Assembly: GCA_014529385.2 (NCBI GenBank)
Contig: CM043963.1
Location: 5,553,501-5,617,500, forward strand
DNA: 64,000 nucleotides
Direction: 5' to 3'
Source: Adiantum capillus-veneris
Lineage: Eukaryota > Streptophyta > Polypodiopsida > Polypodiales > Pteridaceae
Below are positions 11,281 through 23,712 of this stretch, piece by piece. The notes under the pieces were generated by a model, which did no database searches, had not been told where the DNA came from, and saw nothing but the letters and a program-made list of their open reading frames with translations. The position numbers were made by a program, and so were the translations under genes. Positions within the stretch are counted from its first letter, which is position 1; the number at the start of each line of letters is the position of its first letter.

Positions 11281-12960
11281 AAAGCATATTTAATATATGA
11301 AGTCTTTTTGTATTACTTCTTGACTTGTGAATTCTCAAGAGAAAAGTGTGGTGAATTCTAGTAATGGTATGCAAAGTGAAATGAATTCTAATGGTATGAA
11401 AATTGCAATGAATTCTAATGATAAACAAAGTGTTAACAAATCTAACGAGCAAAGTGCTCTCAATTTTAATTCTATAGAGCAACGTGCGACTGTTGTAATA
11501 CAAACATTATAGGAATTACAAGATTCTCCATCCCAGCATAACTCTACTTTACTTTCTCCTTTTTCACGACAAAAACTGAATCACTTACTCACGGAGTATA
11601 GTGATGTGTTCTCAAGTGATTTACCACCGGGTTTACCCCCTACACGTGATGTGTAACATGGCATAGACATCTTGCCAAGCACTAAACCGGTGAGTAAACC
11701 ACCTTATCATATGAGTGCTAAAAAAGCCAAGGAGGTTGAGAGTTAGTTGGCTGACTACCTCACCCATGGTTTCATTAGACCTAGTACTTTGCCTTGGGTA
11801 TCACCAATTCTATTGGTAAAAAAGAAAGATGGTACTATGCGCATGTGCATAGATTATCGCGGATTAAATGTGATAACCATCAAGAACAAGTATCCTCTGC
11901 ATTGAGTGAATGATTTGTTTGATCAACTCCATGGGGCAAGATACAATACAAAGATATATCTTTGTTTAGGATACCACCAAGTGCGTATCCTACTACAAAA
12001 TATCTCCAAATTTGCCTTTACAACACGGTTTGGGCATTTTGAATTTTTTGGTTATACCTTTTGGTCTAACCAATGCTCCAGATACATTTATGACACTCAT
12101 GGATAGTGTCTTATGTCCCTATCTTGGAAACTTTGTTGTGGTTTTCCTTGATGACATTCTCATTTACAGTAATACTAAAGATGAACACATAGAACACTTA
12201 CGATTAGTGTTTGAACAGCTACGACTCACACGTTGTATGCTAAGCAAAGAAAGTTCGATTTCTTTAAAACAGAGATACATTACCTTGGTCATGTGATCTC
12301 TTATTCCGGCATGAAGATGGACATTGACAAGGTCGCTGGCATTCTTTGATGGCCACATCCCAACATGGTTGAGGAGCTTCAAATATTTTTAGGCATGGCT
12401 GGATTTTATTGGCAGTATATCCGTGACTATGCCAAAATCATTATTCCTATGATGGATCAACTTAAAGCAAAAGGTAAGACCTTCTCTTGGGAAGAAGCCC
12501 AAAAACACAGTTTTGAACAGCTCAAGGTAGTTATAGCCACTGCTCCTATCCTAGCAATCGTTGACCCACTTAAGCCGTTTGTGGTAGAGACTGATGCTAG
12601 TGATAAAGCAATTGGTGCGGTACTTCTCTAGTGGGAATACCTATAGCCTTTGAAAGTAAAAAGTTAGATAGAGCTCAACAAAATTATTTTGTCTATGAGA
12701 GAGAGCTCTATGCCATAATTTAGGCTTTACAAAAGTGGCCACACTATTTATATGGTGCTGAGTTCGAAGTAGTTTTTGACCATGAGCATATCAAATGGTT
12801 TACTACTCAAACAGACTTGAAGGGCCATAAATCTAGATGGGAAAAAATCCTTCAAGATAATGATTGTAAGCTATGATATCGCAAGGGGCGATATAATGTA
12901 GTTGCGGATGCACTAAGTCGGATGCCTTATATTAATTCACTTGCTTTCACTGAAATAAAG
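11281..12960 (+). pseudogene. Element B reverse transcriptase and RNase H, many stops
   Basis: Fragments in changing frames spell the chromovirus [21 protein letters not shown] near 11.81 kb, FGLTNAPDTFMTLMD near 12.06 kb and VFLDDILIYS near 12.14 kb. FLGMAGFYWQYIRDYAKI follows near 12.39 kb, then RNase H with VETDASDKAIGAVLL near 12.6 kb and DALSRMP at about 12.92 kb. At least five stops or frameshifts interrupt it, so this copy cannot make enzyme. Confidence 0.8.
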
Positions 12961-14473
12961 AGTGGATTTTTTAGAGTCATTACATGGCAAGTGTGCACAA
13001 GATCAATCATATGCTAAAGTGTGAAGTGAAGTTTTAAAAAGAGATCCCTCACACTCGCATGTCTCAGCCAGATCAACATGTCTCTGCACGCGCAGATAAA
13101 AACTCCAACACACAGAGCTCCACGCCTACTCAGAAAGAGCTTAAGGGATGGAAGAATTTTTCCATTGATAATGGCTACTTACTCCACAAGGGTAGAGTAT
13201 GTGTGTCAAAGGACTGAAACAGTAGGTGCCAAATCTTATTTGAGTGTCATGATAGTCCAAATGTTGGTCATCTAGGTATTCGTAAGACGTATGCCCTAGT
13301 TTGACGGCACTTTATTGGTCGGGCTTACATCATGATGTTCAAGAGTACCTACTAAACTATCAATAGTGCCAAGTTAATAAGGCAGAGCACCTCAAGGTAG
13401 GTGGCCTTTTACATCCTTTAGAGAGTCCACAAGGTAAGTGGGAGAGCATCTCTATGGATTTTGTAGTAGGACTACCTACTACAAATCATGGCCATGATGC
13501 CATGTGGGTAATTGTAGACCGTCTCACAAAGATGGATTGATTCATTTCCACTAAGACTATGGTTAAGACATAAGAATTAGCATGGCCATTTGTAGAGCAT
13601 ATATATAAACTCTATGGTCTTCCAGCCAGTATCATTAGTGACAGAGATCGAAAGTTCGATAATCACTTCTGGAGAGCTGTGTTCCAAAAGTTGGAAACTA
13701 AAATTAATCTAAGTATGGCTGATCATCCAGAAATAGACGGTCAAACCAAAATTAGACTAAATCAAGTGCTAGAGGATATGCTACGAGCATACGTTAGCCA
13801 GAAGCAAACCAATTGGAAAGACTACTTACCTATATTGGAATTTGCTTATAATAGATCAAAGCATGTGACTACAGGGTTTAGTCCATTTATGCTTTTATAT
13901 GGATTTCAACCTAGGTCACTCGTTACAGTGGGGTTGGCTAAGGAGAAGATACAACAAGCAAAGGATTTTCTCCAAGACCATTTTGACATGCTTCGAGTTG
14001 ATCGACATAATGTTAAGCACGCTCAAGATCGATATAAGAAGTACGCAGATGAGCATCATCGTCTGGCTACTTTCAAAGAAGGAGACAAGGTTTTCCTCAA
14101 AGTTCAGGAGCATTCAGAAAGTCTGAAGATGGGAAAAGTTACTAAAATTTCACCACACTATTGTGGGCCGTTTACCATTCTCCAACGTATAGGTCAGGTG
14201 GACTATAAGTTATCTCTCCCAGAGCACTCACGAGTTCATCATGTTTTTCATGTTAGTCGTTTACAAAAACAGCTAGGACAGAATGATAATTTCATTGGCA
14301 CAGGTGTGTTAGTTGACCTTATCATACCGCCAAGCATTCCTCATGTGCCCAAAAAGATTTTGGATTCTCATGAGCTTCGCACCAGACATCATGTCAGACG
14401 ACAGGTGTTGGTAAAATGGCTAGATAGACCTAAAGAAGGTTCTATATGGGAGAATGTCTACGTACTTAAGAAA
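12961..14473 (+). pseudogene. Element B integrase with C-terminal chromodomain, cut by G
   Basis: The integrase N-terminus is broken between 13.0 and 13.68 kb (an ISDRDRKFDNHFW-like string is visible near 13.64 kb). From 13679 a long frame covers the catalytic C-terminal half (IDGQTKIRLNQVLEDML), GPFTILQRIGQVDYKL, and then a chromodomain (LDSHELRTRHHVRRQVLVKWLDRP, then WENVYVLKK). Chromodomains direct integration to modified chromatin. The frame runs 13 codons into the G LTR before a stop at about 14518, so its last residues are not element B protein. Confidence 0.85.
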
Positions 14474-15831
14474 TGTTGGTGCAGACAAAGTTGGTCCGAG
14501 CCAGAAAGTGGTCTATAACAGGCATAGATAGCAGGCAAGTGCAGTCCAGAAGGCTAGGGCAGGTACCAAGGTCCTGGGCAGACTAGTGGCAACGGAAAAA
14601 TATGTCTAAGGTGGATTTTTAGGCCAAGGAGGCTCAAAGATGGCTCAGTTGGGGTGACAGGTGAAGGTGTTCAAAATGCCAAGTTAGTGTCCTCAAATGT
14701 AGTGTTCAGTGTGCTCTCGAAGCTGGTCCAGATGACTATCCAAACGGAGCCCTGGTGTGCAACATAATGAAGTTTAAAGGTAGAGTGTGTAGTAGATCCC
14801 GGATGGATAGGGCAGCTAGGGACAGGTGGCCCAAGTAGGTGTCAGTGGATACATGCATAGAGCTCAAGTTATGGAGCGTACCTGTCTTCTCGGATTGCGA
14901 ATAGGAGCTCTGGTTAGCAAGTTAGGGTCAGTTGAAATTTTTACGGGGGCCAGGTTTGAGCCCACTTGACCGCATTGGAGAGGGCACCATCTGGCATATT
15001 GTTGTCCTTGTCAAGGTTCATGGTGATAGGATACATCATGGAAGTTGGCACAAATTGACGGTATGTCATCGGATACTCGATCAACAGGATATAGCAGGAC
15101 GAAGTCGGGAGCTAATGTCGAGGAAGGAGCTGGCAGGTGTTTTTAACCTTTTTTGCGGCCTCGAATCTCGTGCACTGGGAATTTGGCGTGCGGTGAGCAC
15201 AGGGGATTTCCAGGTCAATGGTAGGTTATGTCGGCCAAGCTTTGCGGCTTGATAGTCTGGTATGGGAGCAAGATATGGGAGACAGGGGAAGAAGGCCAAA
15301 AACAATGGTGGGTTTTAAATATTTTTTTGGGTAGTTTTTGGTGGTCTTGAGACCACAGAGCAAGTGGCTGCTACGTGGCCCAGCGGATTAACCGACATGC
15401 ACAGTCACTTAAAGAAGTGGGGGGTATATGGGCAAGGTGAGACCACCTATTTGAAGCATAAGGAGAAGAAGAGGGGGGGAGCACCCTTCTCGTGATGGTT
15501 GGCTATGGTGCAAGCGTTGGGCGCTGTGTGTTGGCGGCGCGCTGCTCAGAGGGGGCGGTCACATCGGTTTTGGCCGGCTTGGTGGCGCGCACTGTCGAGC
15601 TGTGTAGAAGTCGGTGGTTTTATATTTGATGACATGGCAACATGCCAGATGGGGGCTTGTTCTCGCGGTCTAGGAGGCATCATTTTGGAAGCCTATACAA
15701 GGGAGGCATTAGCGACCTCGCTAATGCCCCCCCTACCATAAGATAGAGGGGAATCCCGAGAGGAAGAAGGGGAAAAGACCAGAGTGGCCAGGGAATTAGG
15801 TGGCAAAGGGGCAGTCCAAATTTGTGCAAGG

Positions 15832-15956
<125 letters not shown>

Positions 15957-16229
15957 GGGCCCGAAGGCTGCCATGTGTATAAGGTGAAGGCAAGGCAGGC
16001 AGAGCAAAGGAAAAGGGTTGGGTCCACATCAAGGGAAGGCCGGGAAAAGTCTAGGACCAAAGGCAAAGGAGGAGAGAGCAAAGGCAAGGGCAAAAAGGCA
16101 AGCGTGAATCGGATAAAGAGGACCAAAATTGGGCCAAAAAGATCAGTGCAAAGCTAGGTCCCCAAAAGGGGTAAAAAATAAAGAAAAAAGGGAAAAAAAA
16201 AGCCTAGGGGCAATAGCGACATCCCTTAT

Positions 16230-16251
16230 CCCCCCCCCCCCCCCCCCCCCC
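16230..16251. repeat. Poly-C run
   Basis: An uninterrupted run of about 22 C inside the G LTR. Its length is likely to vary between reads. Confidence 0.95.
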
Positions 16252-16624
16252 AAGTGCAAAAGAGAGAAGAAGAGAGCAGATGAAGTAAGACGGTGCCCCC
16301 TTCCCAAAGATACCAAATTAGGGTACCAGATGGACCAATAAAGAGGCAGTTTCCAAAATTGAAGACCCCCCCCTCATAAAAGTCAAATTTTCATCAAATT
16401 ATAGGCTTTTTTCCTGGATTTTTGGATCGTTTGAAGCCAGCAAAGTGAAGCTCTCTGATGGAGGAGTGTGCCTGTCAAAGCCCTTTGTGTTTTTCTTGTG
16501 CAAATGGCCATGGTGATGGCACTGTGAGCGTGTATACATGTTTTGTGAAGTGCAATTGAGCCTCTGTTGTCCCGTCTTGTTGTTGTTTCCCATCCCCCCC
16601 TTCTCTTCCTCCTACTCTGGTGTT

Positions 16625-16629
16625 TCCCC
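16625..16629. other. Left target duplication of C (TCCCC)
   Basis: TCCCC directly precedes TGTGAGGTC and recurs at 28669-28673 directly after GACCTTACA. Confidence 0.9.
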
Positions 16630-17305
16630 TGTGAGGTCCCCACCCCGTCGTATCAAAAAACGGATCTGATGGTAAACGTGGTGGCCACTAGATCTATAGC
16701 GGAAGCAAACAAAATGCTTTAGGGTTCAACTAGCGGACGATCTCTCATCACAAAGTGAGTCGAGTTCGAGCCTACTAGCAACGAGATCTAGCTCCACCTC
16801 GCAGGGGAAGCGTACTTAACTATCTAGCGATCCTAAGACCCAACTTCCAAGAGGAGAGAAACCCCGAGTGCCTTTTTCCCCATGTTTCAGAGGCACGTAC
16901 TCTCGAGGATTCGCCGCTCTAGGGGCAATGAGTAATACCAATATCAAGTAAGCAATATGGGGACAGAGAGTTCCCGACCAATCAGAACCACCCATCTCGT
17001 AGGCATTGGCAACCCGAGCCAAGCCCCCACTTTCCACCCCCACACTCACACTTCCTCGTGTGACCTAATTACTACCACAAAGGTTGTTCAACATAGATAT
17101 TCCTTGATTAATTCCGAATCACATGGTTCGTTAAAACAGCCCTTCAACCAGTATTGCAAACAACACCAAGACAGAATTCTAGTAAAAATTCTACTCAAAC
17201 TTATTCATAAAAGTTCCAATGTTTTGGAGGTACAACATCCCCCCTCCAGCGAGAGTTCACTCCTCCCGTTGTCGCCTAGCTGCCCATACAACTAGGTATG
17301 TCCAC

Positions 17306-17417
17306 CGCATAGAAAGCACGTCATGGACACTCCCACCGCATAGAAAGCAAGACGTGGGTTCCCACCGCATAGAAAGCAAGTCGTGGGTATCCACCGCATA
17401 AAAAGCAAGTCATGGAT
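17306..17417. repeat. Tandem repeat in the C LTR, left copy
   Basis: Four units of roughly 30 bases built on CCACCGCATAGAAAGCA with variable spacers (GTCATGG, GACGTGGG, GTCGTGGG). The other LTR has the same array at 25231-25342. Confidence 0.85.
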
Positions 17418-18721
17418 TCAAGAGCCCTAACGAGGAACTCTGCCCTCGTGATTAGTAGGAGGGTCAGGACTGATTCAACATTGGAAATAAAATGAACATG
17501 TCGAGCTAAATTTTCCCTAGCAAACATTCTTTCCTCTTGCAAACAACATACCCATCAATCATTTCTTTCCTACTTTATACTTAAATGTACTATGCATTCA
17601 ATGCCGAGGTTTTTGTTGGATTTCTCCAACATGTTCGGGGATATGTTCATTCCTAACTAATCGTATGCAATGTTAATTAAACAACTCGAATAGAAATTGG
17701 GACCTACCTCTTCCATTTCTTCGTCAATAGCCCGTGAGATGGCCGGTATTTGCTCGTCCATGGGAGCCTTTCCTTTTCCGTTCACATTGCTTGTTCCCGC
17801 CTCGCGGTCGTGGGCTCCACCGAAGCGAGTTCTCTTAAGCGGGGCCATTTTTCTCACTACTTAAATGATAGACTTGAAAAAAAAGAGCTAAGGTCCGAGA
17901 GTAACATGACAAACCAATCGGAAGATTAGATTTATTAAAGACTCCTTATGCACGAGGTTAGATTTTTCCCTTTTTGCCCTAGCAATTTTTAAGGGTAATT
18001 TTGTATCCACCCTATGGGAAACGACTCTAAGGTTAATTACTTGGCTTAGATGATTAAGAAATTCAGAGTTTTTCTAATTGATTCACGAAAGATATGAAGT
18101 AAGCAAGCTCATTCATTTTCCTAGAGCAATACGAAGGTGCAGAGTGACCGTAGGCATGTGTGAGGGAAAAACCTTCTTCTTATTGGACTAATGACGGATT
18201 AATTTTCAGCTTTAATCGCATCTAAATGTGGGATAAGATTAAGTATAATTTAATTACAACTTTATTGAGTAGTGAAAGATTGAATTCTGACAAATCTACA
18301 CTATTACTCGCTAACAATTTATTGACTATACCGCCTAGAGAGAGAATCTTTCCTAATCATGCATTAATCCTTGATTAAGGATGATGAATGGCTGAATAAA
18401 TTAACTAAATGAATGATAATTATGTAATGAAGTATAGCTATGAAAACTTAGAGAGCAGCTATAGAGAATTATAGCTAAAAGTAGGCATAGTAGACAAGAA
18501 TTATGAGTGGGGAATGATGAGATTAAGAAGAGCAGTAATTAAACCATAATTATCGTGATTAGGGGCTGAGAATCCTCTTAAGTTTCTGATGCAATGAATC
18601 CTCGAGATGGGAATTTCGGCAGCACCTCCCTCCTTGCTTCTCCTTCAAAAGCTGTGTGTGTGCCGGCAGCACCTTCCCAGTGTGTAGGTGTGTGAGTATG
18701 CAATGTTTTTGTGAGCATATA

Positions 18722-18724
<3 letters not shown>

Positions 18725-18776
<52 letters not shown>
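18725..18776. repeat. GT microsatellite in the C LTR, left copy
   Basis: About 25 GT units. The homologous tract at 27979-28002 has only about 12, so it changed length after insertion. Confidence 0.95.
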
Positions 18777-18778
<2 letters not shown>

Positions 18779-19441
18779 GCCTTTAAATAGGCTCCTACAG
18801 GCTGAAAATCGATTTGTGTTGCTAATTGCATCTGGATGAGCACTCAGTCCTTGCATGGCAAGTCCAGTTGCCAACCCACCAAGTGTCCAGTTGGCTCAGT
18901 AAACTGACTCTCACACTGAGTTGCAGGCTTGGAAGCTTCCCCAAGACTCCCACAAAGCAAGAGGGCACCCCCTAGCTGCTAAAGCAGGTCTGGAGTGGGC
19001 TGGGACCTGTTCCCACACAGCCTCGGGCCCCCTGGTGCTTCCCGGACAATTTTGTGAAAAATTGGTTTTAGGCTAAAACGGGCCATACGAGTCGGATTTT
19101 GATGCCGTAAATTGCTATACTAAGCTCTAAATAAGACGTACGGGTCTGAGTACCTGCCATATTTAGCAGCCCCCCCGGAGTCCAAAAATGCATTTTTTTC
19201 AAATTCGGGGTACGGGTGCAGATTTTCGAGACGGTCAAGACTGGACGGTTTGGGTGACCAAAAACTTACTATTTTTAGAAATTTTTCACAAAAATTATTT
19301 TAATTCACATTTTGAAGCTTTATAACATTCTAAACATCATGGCACTGACAGAATCTGGAAAACTGCTAAAATAGTAACTTATTCCATTGTATTCATTTTG
19401 TGGTACAAGGGTGCTCTTGTGATCGGGTCAGAGACCTTACA

Positions 19442-19455
19442 ACCTCCCCAACGTG
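19442..19455 (-). other. Polypurine tract of element C
   Basis: The minus strand reads CACGTTGGGGAGGT directly before the LTR start TGTAAGGTC, as expected for plus-strand priming. Confidence 0.75.
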
Positions 19456-19472
19456 AAAAATTTGAGATGTCC

Positions 19473-20852
19473 TCATCTGAAGAATGAGTTTGGGTAATCT
19501 TTTAAGAGCGTCGATTCGTCCTCCCAAGTTGCATCTTCTTCAGGGTAATCCTTCCATTTTACTAGATGCTCCGTGATAGTTCTGTTGCGTAACTTTCTTT
19601 CCCTTGTTTCAAGTACATAGTCAGGTTGGAGCTCGAGAACTCCTTGTGCTGGCATGACTATCTGATCTGAGTCCAATAATTGATCAGGATTGGGAATATA
19701 GGGTTTGAGTAAGCTGACATGGAATACATCATGAACCTTCAAGTTCACAGGTAACTTTAGCTTGTAGGCCTGGTCACTTATAACCTTAACGATCTCAAAT
19801 GGTCCACAATACCTTGGGCTTAGCTTCTTGTATCTGCCTAGCGATAAATTGCTTTTCTTAGGTCGGACTCGGAGAAAAACCTTATCTCCTTCCTTGAAGG
19901 TTCTATCTGTGCGGTTCTTATCTGCATAGTGCTTCTGCCTATCTTGAGCTGCCTGAATGTCCTGGCGAATGGCTCTAGTCTGTGCTTCCATATCCTCTAA
20001 CATCTTTCTAGAGGCTTCTACTCTAATGGTTGGATCTGAAAAGTTCAGTGGTGCTAAACAGTCCTGTCCATAAAGAGCTTTGAAAGGTGACATTCCAATG
20101 CTTCTGTGTTCGGAAGAGTTATAAGCATATTCTACCAAAGGTAGATATTGTAACCACTTCTTTGGTTCTTGCGAACAATAGGCTCTGAGAATGTCCTCAA
20201 TGACTTGATTAACTCTTTCAGTTTGCCCATCTGTTTGTGGATGGTATGCTGTACTGAAAGCTAATTGTGACCCAATAGATTGGAAAAGAGAAGTCCAAAA
20301 TTTTGATTTAAATTTGGCATCTCTATCACTGACAATACGCTTGGGTAGACCATGTAGCCTGAAAATTTCCTTGATGAATACCCGACTAATATCTGAAGCA
20401 GTAAAGGTTGTCTTTACGGGTATTAGATGAGCCACTTTTGTGAGCATGTCAACAACCACAAAAACACAATCATAACCTCCTGTAGAAGGTAACCCTGTAA
20501 CAAAATACATACTGATTCATTCCCACTTCATCTGGGGTATGTCAAGAGGTTGAAGTTGCCCTGGTAATTTGATCCTTTCGGCCTTTATCCGTTGACAAGA
20601 AAGACATTGCCTCACATAGAGAAGTATGTCTCCTTTCATTCCAGACCAGAAACAACTCCTTCTGACGGCGTGAAGAGTTTTAGCATAGCCTGGGTGTCCG
20701 GATGTAGGGCTATCGTGTGCTTCATATAGAATGGCCTTCTTTAAAGCTGGGTCTCTGGGTACACAGAATCTATGTCTGTAGTAAAGACATCCTCCCATAA
20801 GAGAGTAATCTTTAGCTTCAGGCATCTTATTCTGCTGGACTAATGAAGCCAT
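19473..20852 (-). pseudogene. Element C integrase with chromodomain
   Basis: The frame enters through LFS-like C-terminal RNase H sequence and holds the H2C2 finger (HDSPTSGHPGYAKTLH, then CLSCQ). After one TGA at 20517-20519 come FVTGLP and VVVDMLTKVAH (first catalytic Asp), then VSDRDAKFKSKFW (second Asp). YHPQTDGQTERVNQ (Glu), GPFEIVKVISDQAYKL and a chromodomain (ITEHLVKWKDYPEEDATWEDE) complete it. The stop falls where the family has Trp (WE*IS, usually WEWIS). Otherwise the domain looks intact and ends at 19473, close to the purine tract. Confidence 0.93.
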
Positions 20853-21509
20853 ACGTTGGTACTCTGGATCTTCGAGGGATGCTTCTTTGATTCCATCCCA
20901 GATAGGGTTATTTGGAATAGAGATAGCTCCGAGAAACGATTTTCGGCTAAGACCATCTGCAACTGTGTTTTCCTTCCCTGGTCTATACTTTATGTCAAGG
21001 TCATATTCCTATAATAGCTCTATCCACCGCCGTTGTCGCATATTGAGAATGGGTTGAGTAAAAATCCACTTTAAACTCTTGTGGTTTGTAACCAACTGCA
21101 ACTTGCGTCCAAGAAGATAATGTCTCCATAACTTCAGTGCATGTATAACTGCTAAAAGTTCCAGATCATGAGTGGGATAATTCTTCTCATGATCCCTCAG
21201 CTTTCGTGAAGTATACGCCACCGGTCTTCCTTCTTGAGTAAGAACTCCGCCTAGAGCAGACTTACTAGCATCTGTCGCTACTTCAAATTCTTTACTGAAG
21301 TCTGGAAGCTTTAAAATAGGAGCTGAGACCAAGAATTCTTTTAGCCTAGCAAAACTAGACTCGTGCTCGGTCTTCCAATCGATCCTAATTCCTTTCTTCA
21401 GGAGTTCCTTCAAAGGTGCAGCAATACGTGCATAATCCTTGACAAAAATCCTGTACCATCCCGTTATTCCAAGAAATCCCCTTACTTCGCTGACAGTGGA
21501 TGGTTGAGG
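20853..21509 (-). pseudogene. Element C RNase H and RT-RNase H connection
   Basis: This continues the same frame as the RT with a TAG at 21510-21512 and another at 21009-21011. It encodes [19 protein letters not shown], then [19 protein letters not shown] (catalytic Asp), [17 protein letters not shown] and [12 protein letters not shown]. After the stop it continues to YRPGKENTVADGLSR. Ty3-type RNase H degrades the RNA template. The second stop falls where related proteins have ELLQEYD. Confidence 0.9.
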
Positions 21510-23712
21510 CTAGTCAACGATGTCCTTGACTTTGTCTGGGTCCACTGAAATCCCTTCAGCCGAAATGACAAATCCAAGATAGTTGACCTTTGGTGAGCAA
21601 AAAATGCACTTGCTCTCTTTAGCGTAAAGCTGGTGTTCTCGAAGGAGATCAAGTACTTTTCGAACATGTTCCTTGTGATCTGTTTCATTCTTAGAATAGA
21701 CTAGAATGTCATCAAAGAAAACCAAGACAAAGTCGTCCAGGTAAGGTTTGAAAATATCCTGCATGAGTCGATTGAAGCTTGCAGGAGCATTTGTTAGACC
21801 AAAAGACATTACTGTGAATTCGTAGTGTCCATACCTGGTGTTGAAAGCTGTCTTTGGAATATCTGATTCCTTGATCCTAATTTGGTAATATCCTGACCTT
21901 AGATCAATCTTTGTAAATATTTTGGCGCCGTGGAGCCTGTCCAAGAGTTCGTCGATCCTCGGAATTGGATACTTGTTCTTGACAGTTACCTGATTCAGCC
22001 CACGGTAGTCTATGCATAGCCTTAAGGTCCCATCCTTCTTCTTCTGAAAAAGAACTGGAGCACCCCAAGGAGAAGTACTGGGTCGAATGAATCCTTGCTC
22101 AATGAGCTGCCTAAGTTGTTCTTTGAGTTCGATGGCCTCCGGAAGTGACATTTTATAAGGTCTTTTTGAGATAGGTTCACACCCAGGGATAATCTCAATC
22201 CCATGATCTACCTCTCTGTGTGGTGGAAGATTCGTAAGGTCTTCGGGGAATACGTCATCATACTCCCTCAGCGAGTGTGGTCGAAGTGAGGTATCTGATT
22301 GGTCCACCTTATTGAGTTTAACTGCATATATTTGCTGACCCTTCCTTAGTCCCTTCAAGAGTCTGCTGGCCTTAACTAGAATAGCCCTAGGTCTCCCATT
22401 TTCCCCCTGAATTAAGGCTTCATTACCCAAGTTATCTGTAAATGTAAAGTTTCCTTGTGCACAATGGATATGGGCTTTATTTTGCTTTAACCAGTCCATC
22501 CCTAGTATCCCATCAAAGAATCCTAAGGGTAGGGTTCGAAATTGGGCAGAAGTTGGGTGTCCCCCTAAATTGAAGTCAATTTTTCCTGCAGAGTGTTGAG
22601 ATACTACCTCCTTGCCGTTTGCTAACTTGACAACTAGCTTGCTTGATGGATACTTATCTAGCTTAAGCTTTCTCATGCATCTGGGTGAAAGAAATGAAAG
22701 AGTACTGCCACAATCTATAAGGAAGTTAAGTTGTTCACCTCTGAGAGATCTTGGCGTATGAATGACTGCGTATTGCTCGCAACCATTGGGATTGTCAATT
22801 GCAGCATGTAGGGTTGCTCTCTCCACTGCTTCATCACCCACAGTTGGTTGAACTACTGCGGCATTCACTCTGGCGGTAGCTCCACGCCCTTGCCCTCTGT
22901 TCATTCTTCCGCGTCCTCCTCTTCCATTAGCTTGGCCACGCCCACGGGTATTCAAGGGTATGGCATTGGCGTTGGTTGCATGAATGTTCCTGTGGCAATT
23001 GGATCTGTAGTGTCCATGCTCGCCGCAACCATAGCATCGAACATCAGGGAACTCCATGGTTGTGGTGGTAGCCACAATAGGGCGCTGGTTATAGGTTTGG
23101 TTGGCTGGACTGTTGTCCCAAGCAGTGTTCCTTTCCCTCTTTGCCCAATGATTCCTCCTATTCTGATTAGCCTTTTGTACTTCGAGAGCTAGAGGTTTAG
23201 CCCTCAACAAGGCATCCTGTAGTGTTGACGGTCTGAGAGCCTCCAGCCGAGTGTTCAAGGGATCGATTAGTCCTTGACAGAACCTTGCCACCTGTTGTTC
23301 CAAGGTCATCTTAGGAGCATATCTCCGAAGAGTGACAAACTTTGCATAGTATTCTTCGACAGTTGAATTCAGTTGCCGAAGTGAAAAGAATTCATTCATT
23401 CTCAAGGTCCTATAGGCAGGTGGTAAATAACGCCATATTATCGCAGCTTTGATGTCTTCCCAAGATTGGGAAGATCCTTTAATGTCGAGGTCTCTTCAAT
23501 GTTGCTTCCACCATATCTTGGCATCGACAGTCAAGCGGAACATCGCAAGCATGGTCTGATTTACGGGTTGGGTTCCCGCAGCTTCAAAGTAATCCTTCCA
23601 CACTTCCGCATCTCTCTCCACATTTGCCCCCTCTCCCTTAAAGATTAGAGGTTGGGCTTGTTTGAGGAGAAGCTTCTTCTCTTGCGCTGCTGAGTACAGA
23701 GCAACAGGCGGT
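21510..23712 (-). pseudogene. Element C gag, protease and reverse transcriptase
   Basis: Gag, protease and RT form one frame. The retrotransposon gag core runs from about 23700 with one TGA near 23493 (WWKQH*RDLD, usually WWKQHWRDLD). A 631-codon open stretch from 23405 has the gag tail, the zinc knuckle [14 protein letters not shown] and an RG-rich patch. The protease motif [13 protein letters not shown] and [11 protein letters not shown] follow. The RT then shows [25 protein letters not shown] and [10 protein letters not shown]. The gag N-terminus is missing: at 23712-23713 the sequence changes to unrelated DNA. Confidence 0.93.

Larger units (their letters stand above)
9216..14473 (+). mobile_element. 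Element B: decayed Ty3/gypsy chromovirus, interrupted by G
   Basis: Plus-strand remnants of gag, zinc knuckle, protease, RT, RNase H, integrase and chromodomain follow in order. The RT has VFLDDILIYS and an FGLTNAPDTF string, as in chromoviruses. The 5' LTR was not found and the left border is arbitrary. The right border is exact: the chromodomain frame stops matching at 14473, where the LTR of G begins. The missing 3' end and LTR should lie beyond the right edge of the window, after G. Confidence 0.75.
16630..19441 (-). repeat. Element C 3' LTR (left copy)
   Basis: A 2812-base LTR. It holds a four-unit tandem repeat at 17306-17417 and a GT microsatellite at 18725-18776. A TATA-like TATTTAAAGG is on the minus strand near 18782-18791. 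Open frames here repeat in the other LTR and are not genes. Confidence 0.93.

Noticed and set aside
16816-17857. Small frames that recur at 24741-25782
   Set aside because: They recur only because the two LTRs of C are copies of each other; no protein family is recognised and no start context supports them.
18559-18874. Frames with long His-Thr repeats
   Set aside because: Translations of the GT microsatellite in the C LTR; the other LTR has the same frame shortened.
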